From Paraburkholderia tropica (GTDB lineage Bacteria > Pseudomonadota > Gammaproteobacteria > Burkholderiales > Burkholderiaceae), in NCBI RefSeq assembly GCF_914484835.1, contig NZ_CAJZAR010000043.1, positions 62,001-126,000 on the forward strand: 64,000 nucleotides of DNA. The letters are read 5' to 3'. Made by a program: the position numbers and the translations under genes. Position 1 is the stretch's first letter, and every line of letters starts with the position of its first letter. Of the stretch, positions 43,341-51,020 are shown in pieces. The notes below the pieces were generated by a model that was not told where the DNA came from, did no database searches, and saw nothing but the letters and a program-made list of their open reading frames with translations.

Positions 43341-43475
43341 AAAAAAAATCCGCCTCACGGTGGAGAGCGGACAGTTGGGGATTTCTGGCCCGTGCGGGCC
43401 GCGGAGGATGGCCCATCGGGCCGGGGAAAAGACGCACGAAGTGCCTTGCACTTCAGGTCGATGCGTCAGGGACGC
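43341..43475 (-). ncRNA. Candidate stand-alone structured RNA
   Basis: Minus strand: element copy 6, then GAAGTGC/GCACTTC, GGCCC/GGGCC (43410-43422), GGCCCG/CGGGCC (43387-43400), and a terminator (TCCGC/GCGGA, then eight U at 43341-43348). About 135 nt, with no start codon plus frame of note. Confidence 0.55.
43456..43475 (-). repeat. Dispersed hairpin element, copy 6
   Basis: Minus strand GCGTC, loop CCT, GACGC, then ATCGACC; identical to copy 2 over all 20 nt. Confidence 0.75.
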
Positions 43476-43554
43476 AGCAGGTATTCCAAGAATAAGGGCA
43501 GAACGCAAACGCGCAGACCCAAAAGATCACCTCATCCCGCGCGCTTTCGGCGAC

Positions 43555-43581
43555 TTGACTTTGCAATGGCCTCGATAGACT
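43555..43581 (+). promoter_or_regulatory. CTTGACTT-type promoter, copy 3
   Basis: TTGACT 43555-43560, 15 bp, TAGACT 43576-43581. Reads into the repeat array and PRTRC protein D. Confidence 0.6.
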
Positions 43582-43594
43582 GGACTCAGCAATA

Positions 43595-43741
43595 CCGGAG
43601 ATTTGCCCGGAGTTTGCCTGGGGCTGCCAGGCAAACTCCGGGATTAAACCGGGGTTCGTGAAAGCAACATGCACAAACCCCGGGCTAATCTCCGGGATAG
43701 CGTTTTCAGTGCCGACAAACCCGGACTTTATCCCGGACTTT
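43595..43741. repeat. Array of CCCGGAGTTT-type repeats (putative centromere/operator)
   Basis: Eight 10-bp units of consensus CCCGGAGTTT in both orientations: 43595, 43606, 43633, 43646, 43675, 43687, 43720 and 43732. Lies between the promoter and the start of the actin-like gene, as expected for a parC-type site that also autoregulates. Confidence 0.7.
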
Positions 43742-43781
43742 CGGCGCACCACTTAACAACCATTCAAGAGAACCACACATC

Positions 43782-44792
43782 ATGAAAACCCCCGTCTTCG
43801 CCATCGACGTCGGCTACGGCAACACGAAAAGCGCCTACCGAGCAGCAAGCGGCACGGTCGCGACCGACATGTTCCCCTCTCTCGCCCCGTTGGCTGCTAC
43901 CCGTTCGCTTAGCGGATACGGCGATGCAGTTCTTACCTCGCGCAAGGTCGCGACCGTGACGATCGACCAGATCGAATACGAGGTCGGCCCCGACGTGTCG
44001 CTGACCGCTGCGTACGGCAAGACCGGCCGCGCCCTGGCCGACGACTACGTGCTCACCAACAACTATGCGGCCCTGCTCTTCGGCGCGATTCACTTCGCGG
44101 GCGTCACGCACATCGAGCGGCTGGTGCTCGGGCTGCCGGTGCATAACCTGAAGAAGTATTCCGATCTCCTCAAGGAACGCTTCGCCGGCGAAATGGACTT
44201 CGGCTGCGGGCACGTCACGGTCGACAAGGTCGTGGTGCTTCCCCAGCCGCTGGGCTCGCTCATCTCCGCATCCAGCTCGCGCGGCAAGGCGTTCAACCCC
44301 AACGACGAGCACCTGGTCGTCGACGTAGGGTATTTCACCACCGACTGGGTGTACGCGAAGGGCTTCGCGATGGACGACACCCGCAGCGGCGGTATGCCAG
44401 GCGGCGCGTCGCAGATCTATCAGCGCATCGCCAGCCTGATCTCCCGAGACGAAGGCGACGACGTCGAAGGCATCGAGCTCATCGACAAGGCCCTGCGCGA
44501 GCACACGACGTTCCGCTTCTACGGCAAGGAAATCGACCTCGCGCCCTACCTTGAGCGCGCCGAACCTGTCGTCGCCGGCGTCGTGCTCGCGATCCAGAAT
44601 AACGTCGGCAGGATGCCGAACCTGCGCTCGATCATCCTCTCGGGCGGCGGCGCCGCTCTTTACGCCGCAGTGCTGCGTCGCGCATTCCCGCGGCTCGTGA
44701 TCGAAATGATCGGTTCGCCCTGCGTGGCGAATGTCGGCGGCTTTCTCATCGCTGGTGAAGCCGGGCTCGCACGCGAACGGCGCGCCGCATGA
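43782..44792 (+). CDS. PRTRC protein D: actin-like (StbA/ParM) segregation protein
   Basis: 336 residues. Actin-fold motifs: phosphate 1 IDVGYGNTKSA (about 6-16), phosphate 2 VVDVGYFTTDW (about 180-190) and adenosine loop LSGGGAALY (about 285). Belongs to the StbA/ParM-like group named PRTRC protein D. It should polymerise with ATP to move plasmid copies bound at the upstream repeat array. It is 9.6 kb from parB and its cassette. The next gene overlaps by four bases. Confidence 0.9.
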   Translation: MKTPVFAIDVGYGNTKSAYRAASGTVATDMFPSLAPLAATRSLSGYGDAVLTSRKVATVTIDQIEYEVGPDVSLTAAYGKTGRALADDYVLTNNYAALLFGAIHFAGVTHIERLVLGLPVHNLKKYSDLLKERFAGEMDFGCGHVTVDKVVVLPQPLGSLISASSSRGKAFNPNDEHLVVDVGYFTTDWVYAKGFAMDDTRSGGMPGGASQIYQRIASLISRDEGDDVEGIELIDKALREHTTFRFYGKEIDLAPYLERAEPVVAGVVLAIQNNVGRMPNLRSIILSGGGAALYAAVLRRAFPRLVIEMIGSPCVANVGGFLIAGEAGLARERRAA

Positions 44793-45163
44793 ACGGCAAA
44801 CTCGTAATGGAGGTCACGGTCACCGAACTCCTGACTCCGCGGCTGTTCGCGCGGCTGAGCGCCTGCACCTCGCCGCGCGAGCGCGCGGCGGTGTTCAAGG
44901 CCTGCGCGGAAGCGCACCTTCGTGGCGAAAGCAGCATTGCGCGCGACGATGCCGTCAACGTGAACGATCGCCATTCAGGATCGACCACACGAAACGACGC
45001 TAAAGCGCTCGGCCGCAATGTTCGCGGCTTTGCGACGGCCCCAACGAAGACGAATGAAGGGCTCAACGAACTGGGCTTGCAGAGCATCCCGACGGTGGAC
45101 GGAAGCGAAACGTCAAGCGTCATGACAGACGCCCTCGGCGACAGTCTCGCCGGGTTCCTCTAG
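44789..45163 (+). CDS. Small partner of the actin-like protein (ParR/StbB-like candidate)
   Basis: 124 residues, translationally coupled (ATGA) to the actin-like gene. N-terminal VTVTELLTPRLFARLSACTSPRERAAVFKACAEAHL could be a ribbon-helix-helix type domain (strand, then two helices); the C-terminal half is polar and probably flexible. Position and size fit the DNA-binding adaptor of a type II partition system; sequence evidence alone is weak. Confidence 0.65.
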   Translation: MNGKLVMEVTVTELLTPRLFARLSACTSPRERAAVFKACAEAHLRGESSIARDDAVNVNDRHSGSTTRNDAKALGRNVRGFATAPTKTNEGLNELGLQSIPTVDGSETSSVMTDALGDSLAGFL

Positions 45164-45178
45164 CCCCCCGCGCACGCC

Positions 45179-45205
45179 TTGACTTCTCTCGGGGCGTGCG
45201 AACAT
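45179..45205 (+). promoter_or_regulatory. CTTGACTT-type promoter, copy 4
   Basis: TTGACT 45179-45184, 15 bp, GAACAT 45200-45205 (weakest -10 of the six). Upstream of the small membrane genes at 45286 and 45438. Confidence 0.45.
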
Positions 45206-45285
45206 GAATTCACGACACCAGTGCAGCGCGGGCCGGATTCGTCTTGCACCGGTGCATACACCGGAACCTCAAAAGGAAGAAGATC

Positions 45286-45441
45286 ATGGAATACGCACTG
45301 CTCAATGCTATCCTCCACGGCGAACGACTGACCGAACCGCTCACATGGGTCTATATCGCCGCATTGATCGCCGTGAGCATCGCCGGCTGGATGGTCGGCG
45401 GTATCGCGTTCGACCGCTGGCACAACACGGAGAGCGAATGA
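45286..45441 (+). CDS. 51-residue membrane protein
   Basis: MEYALLNAILHGERLTEPLT and then one membrane helix (about 20-42) and an acidic tail. AGGAAG precedes ATG 45286. Its stop overlaps the ATG of the next small membrane gene. Confidence 0.65.
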   Translation: MEYALLNAILHGERLTEPLTWVYIAALIAVSIAGWMVGGIAFDRWHNTESE

Positions 45442-45692
45442 TGGACAGAATCGAAAAGGCATGGACGACATTCATGCGCTGGCCCGTAATCGCGCGGCGC
45501 GCGGCGATCGCGGTGGTGTGCTACCTCGTGTGGCTTTCGTGCGCCTGGCTCTACACGCTGGGTCTGCACGATGCCGCCGTGTTTATCGGCACAGTATCGA
45601 GCATCGGCATGTTTATCGCGATTGGCGGACTGTACGTGCTTCGCTGCATCTTCTCGCTGATTCTCGGTTGCCGTCGCAACTTCCTGCGATAG
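45438..45692 (+). CDS. 84-residue two-helix membrane protein
   Basis: Two membrane helices (about 22-46 and 52-74) with basic ends (KAWTTFMRWPVIARR; CRRNFLR). Translationally coupled to the 51-residue protein; both end at a strong terminator. Function unknown. Confidence 0.65.
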   Translation: MMDRIEKAWTTFMRWPVIARRAAIAVVCYLVWLSCAWLYTLGLHDAAVFIGTVSSIGMFIAIGGLYVLRCIFSLILGCRRNFLR

Positions 45693-45707
45693 CAAACCAG
45701 ACGCGCA

Positions 45708-45748
45708 AAAAAAAACGGCGACCCGAATACACCGGGTCGCCGTTTCTT
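45708..45748. terminator. Bidirectional intrinsic terminator
   Basis: Stem ACGGCGACCCG/CGGGTCGCCGT with an A run on the left and T-rich sequence on the right; separates convergent genes. Confidence 0.88.
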
Positions 45749-45761
45749 CATGTGCGCGCAA

Positions 45762-45980
45762 TTACTGCGTGCGCTTCGTTGCTACGAGAGCGAGTCGTAG
45801 CGTGCAAAAATCAAATGCCTTCTCGAACGGCTCGTCGCGTGCGACCGTCTTGCAGCTCGCGCGGTCGAACACATCAAAGCCCGTCGCCTCGGATTTGCAG
45901 ACAGGCTGGTGGCCGTTGGCTGCGCCATTGGTGGCCACGATCGTGAAGCGATTTCCCACCTTCATCTGAAAGAAGCTCAT
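45762..45980 (-). CDS. Small hypothetical protein
   Basis: 72 residues from ATG 45980 behind CGAGG. Begins SFFQMKVGNRFTIVATNGAANG; two Cys (PVCKSE, ASCKTV). Starts right after an attenuator-like hairpin. No family recognised. Confidence 0.55.
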   Translation of the reverse strand: MSFFQMKVGNRFTIVATNGAANGHQPVCKSEATGFDVFDRASCKTVARDEPFEKAFDFCTLRLALVATKRTQ

Positions 45981-45993
45981 TTTCTGCCTCGGC

Positions 45994-46043
45994 AAAAAGA
46001 GCCCGGACGGACCATCCCCGGCGGGGATGAATCCCCACCGGGC
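45994..46043 (-). promoter_or_regulatory. Attenuator-like leader hairpin
   Basis: Minus strand: GCCCGG/CCGGGC enclosing a perfect ATCCCC/GGGGAT hairpin, followed by a U run and then directly by the ribosome binding site of the gene at 45980. GCCGG/CCGGC lies just upstream. Confidence 0.55.
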
Positions 46044-46079
46044 AGGTCAAATGGATTGCCGGACGTGCCGGCTAACAGA

Positions 46080-47216
46080 TCAGGCGGTCACCGCCGGGCG
46101 CGAGGCCCGGACCAACCGCTGCCCCGTCGGGGCGACTTCATTCGCTGCGAGAAACCGTGCGCTCCACTGGTCCGCAAAATCGGTCCCGCGCACGCGCGGA
46201 CGATGCTGCACGACGGTGTAGCCCTCGGACCGCAGGCGCTTCGCGAGTACCATTCCGGCCGCAACGCCGGGCGATTTCCCGGTCTTCACATCAATGTGAT
46301 CGAAGTCCATGAAGATGTGCACGACCTTGATACCGAGGCCTTCCGGCACGACGAACTTTGAGAGCAATACACGGTTCAGGCAGTTCCAGACCGGCACGCC
46401 GGTTTCCATGAAGGCGCCGTACACCGTCTCCAGTCCCTCGCCAACACCGATCTCGCCATCGACCGGCTGCATCAGACGCACTGCGCCGCCCGCGAGCGGG
46501 TTGAGCGTCATGTCGTTGAGCTTCGTATCGAGGATTTCGCCGTGCGCAGACACGATCGTCGCCTTGGCCGGCTTGACCGGATCGAGAAACGTGCGATGCA
46601 AGGTGCCGAGCCGCCCGTCGGGCAACTCGAACCGCGCGAGGATGCCGGGCCATTCACCCAGCACCGCCCCGTCGTGCCGGTATTCGAGTACACCGACTCG
46701 CAACGCAGCAGATGGACCAGCCGTCAGGCCGGGCACACGCTCCTGCAGATAACGCATCGAGAGATCGCCGACGGTCTGGCACCTGGCGTCCTGCCACATA
46801 CCGTTCAGTCGCTTTTCAACGAAGGCGTGGCTCGCCTTGCGTTTCGGGCGTGGCGCCTTGAAGTCCGCAACAGGGCGCGTAGACGCCGGAGCGCCTCCCG
46901 TGAGTTCCCGCATCAGCTTGAAGAGGCCGATGCGGCTCACGCGGGTGATCAGTTGCAGGCCGTCGCCAGCCATTGGATTGCCGTCGTTGCACTGGCGACA
47001 TACCCAGTCGCCGCGACCGTTCCGGTTGTCATACGTGAAACGGTCATCGCCGCCGCACACCGGGCACGCTGTCGCGTGTCCGGTGAGATAGTCTGCGGGG
47101 ATGCCGTAACTCATCAGGGTCGAGATCCACGCCTGCGGAGAGAGCGTGAATCCCTTCAGCGTGCGTTGCAGCCACTCGTACTGCTCGGGTGACAGCCCGC
47201 GTCCAGTCGTACTCAT
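46080..47216 (-). CDS. Toprim-domain DNA primase with P4-type zinc finger
   Basis: 378 residues. Zinc ribbon CPVCGGDDRF and WVCRQC (about 51-76) as in P4-alpha/T7-type primases. Toprim region: IGVGEGLETVYGAF (catalytic Glu) and IFMDFDHIDVKTG (DxD), about 255-320. No helicase domain, so it probably primes complementary strand synthesis after transfer or at the origin. GGAGAG precedes ATG 47216. Confidence 0.88.
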   Translation of the reverse strand: MSTTGRGLSPEQYEWLQRTLKGFTLSPQAWISTLMSYGIPADYLTGHATACPVCGGDDRFTYDNRNGRGDWVCRQCNDGNPMAGDGLQLITRVSRIGLFKLMRELTGGAPASTRPVADFKAPRPKRKASHAFVEKRLNGMWQDARCQTVGDLSMRYLQERVPGLTAGPSAALRVGVLEYRHDGAVLGEWPGILARFELPDGRLGTLHRTFLDPVKPAKATIVSAHGEILDTKLNDMTLNPLAGGAVRLMQPVDGEIGVGEGLETVYGAFMETGVPVWNCLNRVLLSKFVVPEGLGIKVVHIFMDFDHIDVKTGKSPGVAAGMVLAKRLRSEGYTVVQHRPRVRGTDFADQWSARFLAANEVAPTGQRLVRASRPAVTA

Positions 47217-47282
47217 ATGTCACTCTCCATAGGGAAGTGGGTGGGGTCGGTGCCTGAGCAACAGGCGTGAAAACTCGTGCTC

Positions 47283-47316
47283 AAAAGAGCCGCCCGCGTG
47301 CGCGAGTCGCTCTTTT
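47283..47316. terminator. Hairpin, possible terminator
   Basis: AAAAGAGC/GCTCTTTT pair across an 18-base loop in the 248-bp gap between ssb and the primase gene; T-rich on both strands. Nothing else found in the gap. Confidence 0.5.
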
Positions 47317-47464
47317 CAGCAGGTTTCCTGTGTCGGTCGAAGTGAGTCAGCGCGCGATCGCGCGATACAGAGGGAGGCGTCGCACGACGCACCCGAAGGT
47401 GCGCCGCGAAACGTAGGTGAGGATTTGCGGGATCAGCAAACCGTCAAGGTGAGTCTTTCCGGGA

Positions 47465-48058
47465 TCAGATTGCCGCCCACGCCGCGCGGGCGTAGATCTG
47501 GCGGAAGGGGATGTCGTCCTCGAGCTGATCGAAGCCGCCGAAGCCACCGCCGCCTCCATTCGAAGACGCAGGCGGCGCTGACCGACCTGCCCCGGCTGGC
47601 TGCGCACGGGCGGAACGACCGCCCGCTGCCGGCTGCGACAAACGCTGCGGCTGCGAATCTCGCGCGGCGCGCGAGTCCTGTTCGAAGCCATCGTCGTCAC
47701 CGGGCTCGCGCCGCTCGCCGCCACTACGGCCGCCGAGCATCTGCATATTGTCCGCGACGATCTCGGTCGAGTAACGATCGGTGCCGTCCTGCGCCTGCCA
47801 CTTGCGTGTGCGCAGGCGGCCTTCGAGATAGACCGACGAGCCCTTCTTCAGATACTCGCTGACGATTTCCGCGAGACGGCCGAAGAACACCACCCGGTGC
47901 CATTCGGTCATTTCCTTGAATTCGCCCGACGCCTTGTCCTTGTAGCGGTCGGTGGTTGCGAGCCGGATGTTGGCCACAGCGTCACCGCTGGGCAGATAAC
48001 GTACTTCCGGTTCCGCGCCGAGATTCCCGACGAGGATGACCTTGTTGACTGCTGCCAT
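47465..48058 (-). CDS. ssb: Single-stranded DNA-binding protein with extended C-terminus
   Basis: 197 residues. OB fold 1-110: [47 protein letters not shown] and [12 protein letters not shown] Gly/Gln/Pro-rich linker follows, then the usual acidic tip DDIPF. Normally DDIPF is the last residue set, because partner proteins bind the free end; here 12 more residues ([12 protein letters not shown]) follow. Its ATG 48058 has AGGAG upstream. It coats single strands during plasmid replication or transfer. Confidence 0.93.
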   Translation of the reverse strand: MAAVNKVILVGNLGAEPEVRYLPSGDAVANIRLATTDRYKDKASGEFKEMTEWHRVVFFGRLAEIVSEYLKKGSSVYLEGRLRTRKWQAQDGTDRYSTEIVADNMQMLGGRSGGERREPGDDDGFEQDSRAARDSQPQRLSQPAAGGRSARAQPAGAGRSAPPASSNGGGGGFGGFDQLEDDIPFRQIYARAAWAAI

Positions 48059-48072
48059 GGAAACTCCTGTAA

Positions 48073-48921
48073 TTAACGTGTGATGGACCAGAGCCACTTG
48101 TCCCAGAGGACCTGCTGCCCGTCTTTCATGACCGGTTGCCCGCCTTCGCGGAAAGCTGGCACCTTGATCTTTTCGAGGCGGCGAACCGACACGGTGTCGC
48201 CGATCTTGCAGCGCGAATCGGCGATCGCGTCCTTGAGGCCTTCGCCTTGCAGGATCTGTTCTCCCATCGCGGTTTGGATACGCATTGCGAACGAGGTGTA
48301 GAACGGCTTGCCGTTGGGCTTGCGCTCGGGAAACTTCTCTTCTCCCCAGCTCACGACCTTGCCGTGTATCGCCGCAAGCATGTCGCGGCGATGACCACCA
48401 GCCTTGTGTTGCGCGCGCGGCTCCTGCGCTGCGTGTACCACCGCCCGTTCAAGCCTCTCTGGATGCGCAACATGGAAGTGTTGGGCAGCTGGTGACGGCG
48501 ACTGCACGTGGCCCGCCGGGGACGGGGACGGTATCGACGACATCTGCAGAGCGCCGCATTCGCGGATTGCCGTGGCGATCGCGTCTTTCAGTGGTAAGGC
48601 ATGCTCCCGAAGAAGCGACCAATGCGGCGAAAGCTCCGGAAGGATCTTGGTGCCGAATGGCGTGTCGCGCGCGCCCTCATCGAACGCCGGAACGAACTGC
48701 ACGACACAGTCCCCCTCATCGACGAAGAGATTAGGAACGTCCTCGATGGTGACGAACGTCTCATTCTCTGCGCCCTCGCCGACACGGCGCGGTTGCGCGT
48801 TTTGTGTCGATTGCGGGGCCACGTGCACTGTGGCACTGCGCGCCTGGTGCTCCCTGCGAACGTCCCCTTTGACAGCGGGAAAAAACTCAGCGAGTGCGCG
48901 GAAAAAATGTTGAGCGGCCAT
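48073..48921 (-). CDS. Plasmid protein with LPD7/relaxase-tail-like C-terminal domain
   Basis: 282 residues. The middle is Pro/Ser/His-rich. The C-terminal 90 residues ([48 protein letters not shown]) look like the small domain found at the end of several plasmid primases and relaxases ('GE...G.dL..A......GD.v'). It lies 14 bp upstream of ssb, suggesting DNA metabolism. Family name uncertain. Confidence 0.6.
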   Translation of the reverse strand: MAAQHFFRALAEFFPAVKGDVRREHQARSATVHVAPQSTQNAQPRRVGEGAENETFVTIEDVPNLFVDEGDCVVQFVPAFDEGARDTPFGTKILPELSPHWSLLREHALPLKDAIATAIRECGALQMSSIPSPSPAGHVQSPSPAAQHFHVAHPERLERAVVHAAQEPRAQHKAGGHRRDMLAAIHGKVVSWGEEKFPERKPNGKPFYTSFAMRIQTAMGEQILQGEGLKDAIADSRCKIGDTVSVRRLEKIKVPAFREGGQPVMKDGQQVLWDKWLWSITR

Positions 48922-48929
48922 ATTCACTC

Positions 48930-49361
48930 CTACAGCAACGAGCCGAAACAGATGCGGCGCAATTCAGCGAGATCGCGCGCGAGTAGTGGTGTCTCGAAGA
49001 TCACGGACTGGAGCGTCTCGGGATCGATCCCGTTGACACTGCAAACGTGCTCATACGACAGCGCCCCGTCCCAGTAGCCCATGATCCAGCCGAGCGTGGC
49101 GCGGTAGTCGTCGACATCGAGCTTCACGTTGCGCAGCCGTTCGCTGAGCATCGCCGCGCAGTCCATCAGGGACTCCGGCATACGGTCGCCACGGCGGCTG
49201 TCGCGCGCGAGGGTAATCAGTGCGTCGATCATCCCTTCGCGCACGGATGCGCTCCAGTACTGCGGATCGGGTAAGGGATCCGGTTTGGGAGGAACGACGA
49301 GCACCGGAGTGGCCTCGCCGCCAAAGATGTCGAGCTGCCAGGCAGCGACTTCTGGTTTCAT
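48930..49361 (-). CDS. Hypothetical protein upstream of the ssb operon
   Basis: 143 residues. The C-terminal helical domain (LSERLRNVKLDVDDYRATLGWIMGYWDGALSYEHVCSVNGIDPETLQ) may be helix-turn-helix-like. Leads the unit with the 48073 gene and ssb (8-bp gap). CGGAG precedes ATG 49361. Leader contains GCCGGGAA/TTCCCGGC and CCACCGCG/CGCGGTGG hairpins (49390-49452). Confidence 0.6.
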   Translation of the reverse strand: MKPEVAAWQLDIFGGEATPVLVVPPKPDPLPDPQYWSASVREGMIDALITLARDSRRGDRMPESLMDCAAMLSERLRNVKLDVDDYRATLGWIMGYWDGALSYEHVCSVNGIDPETLQSVIFETPLLARDLAELRRICFGSLL

Positions 49362-49471
49362 GGGATTGCTCCGGGATCGTCCGGGCAATCGCACCCCTGG
49401 CCGGGAATGGATTCCCGGCGGGGGTAAGGGCCACCGCGACGAGCGCCGCGGTGGAAGTGCAATGACGGACC

Positions 49472-49825
49472 CTAGTCGTGGGTACCCGTCTTCTTCATTG
49501 GAATGACAACGGCGGACCGTGCGTACTGACGGACCGGCGTGACCTGTGCAACAGCAACGGAAACCGGCGCGACCTGTTCTGCTGGTTTCGCGTCGGCCTT
49601 CAATGCCTGCTCACGAACCTCGTTCGCGCGCTCACGTGCGGCTTCGGCTTCGGCAGCTTCAAACGCCTTCGCTTTCAGCATGATCTGCTTGCGAACCCAA
49701 TGAATGGCAACAAGAAACAGGAACAGGCCCACGAAGAACGACATCGTGGCCAGATAGACGACAAGGCACAGGGCGAGGAGCTTGCCCGGTGATTTCATGA
49801 CGTCTCCAACAAACAGCTTCAGCAT
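49472..49825 (-). CDS. Membrane-anchored helical protein
   Basis: 117 residues. One membrane helix (about 16-42, LLALCLVVYLATMSFFVGLF), then a charged helix rich in Ala/Glu/Arg (about 50-78) and an unstructured tail. GGAGAG precedes ATG 49825. Element copy 7 lies 55 bp upstream. Function unknown. Confidence 0.6.
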   Translation of the reverse strand: MLKLFVGDVMKSPGKLLALCLVVYLATMSFFVGLFLFLVAIHWVRKQIMLKAKAFEAAEAEAARERANEVREQALKADAKPAEQVAPVSVAVAQVTPVRQYARSAVVIPMKKTGTHD

Positions 49826-49879
49826 TTTTCTCTCCAGAAAAATTAGCGCACGAGGGAATGTCCAGGCGGTGCCTGGTAG

Positions 49880-49899
49880 TTTCGATGCTCGAAGCGAGC
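49880..49899 (-). repeat. Dispersed hairpin element, copy 7
   Basis: Minus strand GCTCG, loop CTT, CGAGC, then ATCGAAA. Every variable stem base is compensated. Confidence 0.7.
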
Positions 49900-50033
49900 A
49901 AGGAAAACCGGTGCGCGAAGCACGTGCGCCGTGGCCCGATGTCAGGCCACCGCGTACGGACTCGCGCGGACAGGAAATAAATGGAATATGCCGGCACGAG
50001 AACCGTGCGGCCGTTTCGATGCGTGCTGGACGC
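49900..50033 (-). ncRNA. Candidate structured RNA between element copies 7 and 8
   Basis: Minus strand: element copy 8 (50014-50033; GCGT/ACGC then ATCGAAA), then GCACG/CGTGC, GTGGCC/GGCCAC and GTGC-TTCG-CGCAC hairpins, ending in CGGTTTTCC. No reading frame of note. Could be a separate small RNA or the long leader of the gene at 49825. Confidence 0.45.
50014..50033 (-). repeat. Dispersed hairpin element, copy 8
   Basis: Minus strand GCGT, 5-base loop, ACGC, then ATCGAAA. Confidence 0.65.
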
Positions 50034-50130
50034 CTTGACATCCTGAGGTTAGGTCATATGGAGGCGGAGGCCCATCGCTATGCTCGCGAATTCGCGTGAG
50101 CTTTCGCCCAGACGCGTTGGGCGGTGTCGT

Positions 50131-50215
50131 GCCGACAGGCGCCTGTCGGCCAAAACCCGGAAAGCTTCACTTTTTGTTGAGCTTTCCGGGTTTGAACAGG
50201 CATGCGCCTGTCGGG
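50131..50215 (+). repeat. Two-part palindromic repeat, copy D
   Basis: Perfect palindrome GCCGACAGGCGCCTGTCGGC, then CCCGGAAAGCT/AGCTTTCCGGG (50157-50190) with a T5G loop, then a second half-site GCGCCTGTCGG at about 50204. The fullest of the four copies; about 150 bp before the NERD gene start. Confidence 0.83.
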
Positions 50216-50224
50216 CGCGCTCAC

Positions 50225-50251
50225 TTGACTTCTCAAAATGCCTGGCAGACT
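50225..50251 (+). promoter_or_regulatory. CTTGACTT-type promoter, copy 5
   Basis: TTGACT 50225-50230, 15 bp, CAGACT 50246-50251. Start codon at 50283. Confidence 0.55.
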
Positions 50252-50282
50252 GGATTCACTACCTTCATTGAACGGAGTGAAC

Positions 50283-51020
50283 ATGACCAGCCTCCTTGGT
50301 GTCGCCGCCATCGGCTATTTCGGATACCGGCTCGCCCGGCGCGCGCCGCGCCGGCGTCGCAGTGTGCCTGCCGGATCGCCGCATCGACACAGCGCCCCAC
50401 CCGCAACGCGGGCGATGATCCGTGGCGAAGCCGGCGAAGCGGCCGTGCGCGCAGAACTGCGTCGCGTGCTCGCCGGTCTGTGCGGCAACGACTTCTACCT
50501 GCATGACGGTGCGGTGCTCGTGGAACACGCGCCGGGCACGGCGTTTCCGACTGCGGAGATCGATCACATCGCCGTCACGCCATTCGGCATCTTCGTGATC
50601 GAGACGAAAAACTGGAGCGGGCAGATTGCCCCTGCGGCGAATGCTGACGACGTGGTTCGCACCGGCGTCGATGGCGTGGCCGAAGTACGCCGTTCGCCGC
50701 TCGCACAGAACCGCACCAAGGTCGCTTTCCTCAACCGCAAGTTGCCGCCCGTCTGGCCGATCGAAGGCCTGGGCGTGTTCGCGGCCGCGGACTGCACGCT
50801 CCATCCCGGCCTCCCGCTTCCCTTGATCCATATCAACGAACTCGCGCTTTGGCTCCGCCAGCGTCGCACCGACTTCGGCACTGCGCGCAAGAAACCGGTC
50901 AATGTTCGCGTCGCATGGGAGGCAATTATGCTCAACGCATCAATCAGTGATTTTGATCTGGAGGAACACCGCAAACGTGTGCGTGCGCACCCTAAAGATG
51001 ACGCAAACGATGCCGTTTGA
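50283..51020 (+). CDS. NERD-domain (nuclease-related) protein
   Basis: 245 residues from ATG 50283 behind CGGAG. N-terminal hydrophobic segment (LLGVAAIGYFGYRLA) and basic stretch, then a NERD domain: GEAGEAAVRAELRRVL, TAEIDHIAVTPFGIFVIETKNWSG (about 97-120) with the D...E-x-K core of restriction-like nucleases. Probably a membrane-anchored nuclease acting on plasmid or invading DNA. Has its own CTTGACTT promoter and lies beside repeat copy D. Confidence 0.87.
   Translation: MTSLLGVAAIGYFGYRLARRAPRRRRSVPAGSPHRHSAPPATRAMIRGEAGEAAVRAELRRVLAGLCGNDFYLHDGAVLVEHAPGTAFPTAEIDHIAVTPFGIFVIETKNWSGQIAPAANADDVVRTGVDGVAEVRRSPLAQNRTKVAFLNRKLPPVWPIEGLGVFAAADCTLHPGLPLPLIHINELALWLRQRRTDFGTARKKPVNVRVAWEAIMLNASISDFDLEEHRKRVRAHPKDDANDAV

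Noticed and set aside
43595..43741. Repeat array as a CRISPR
   Set aside because: Units are only 10 bp, in both orientations, with spacers of 1-30 bp; no cas genes.
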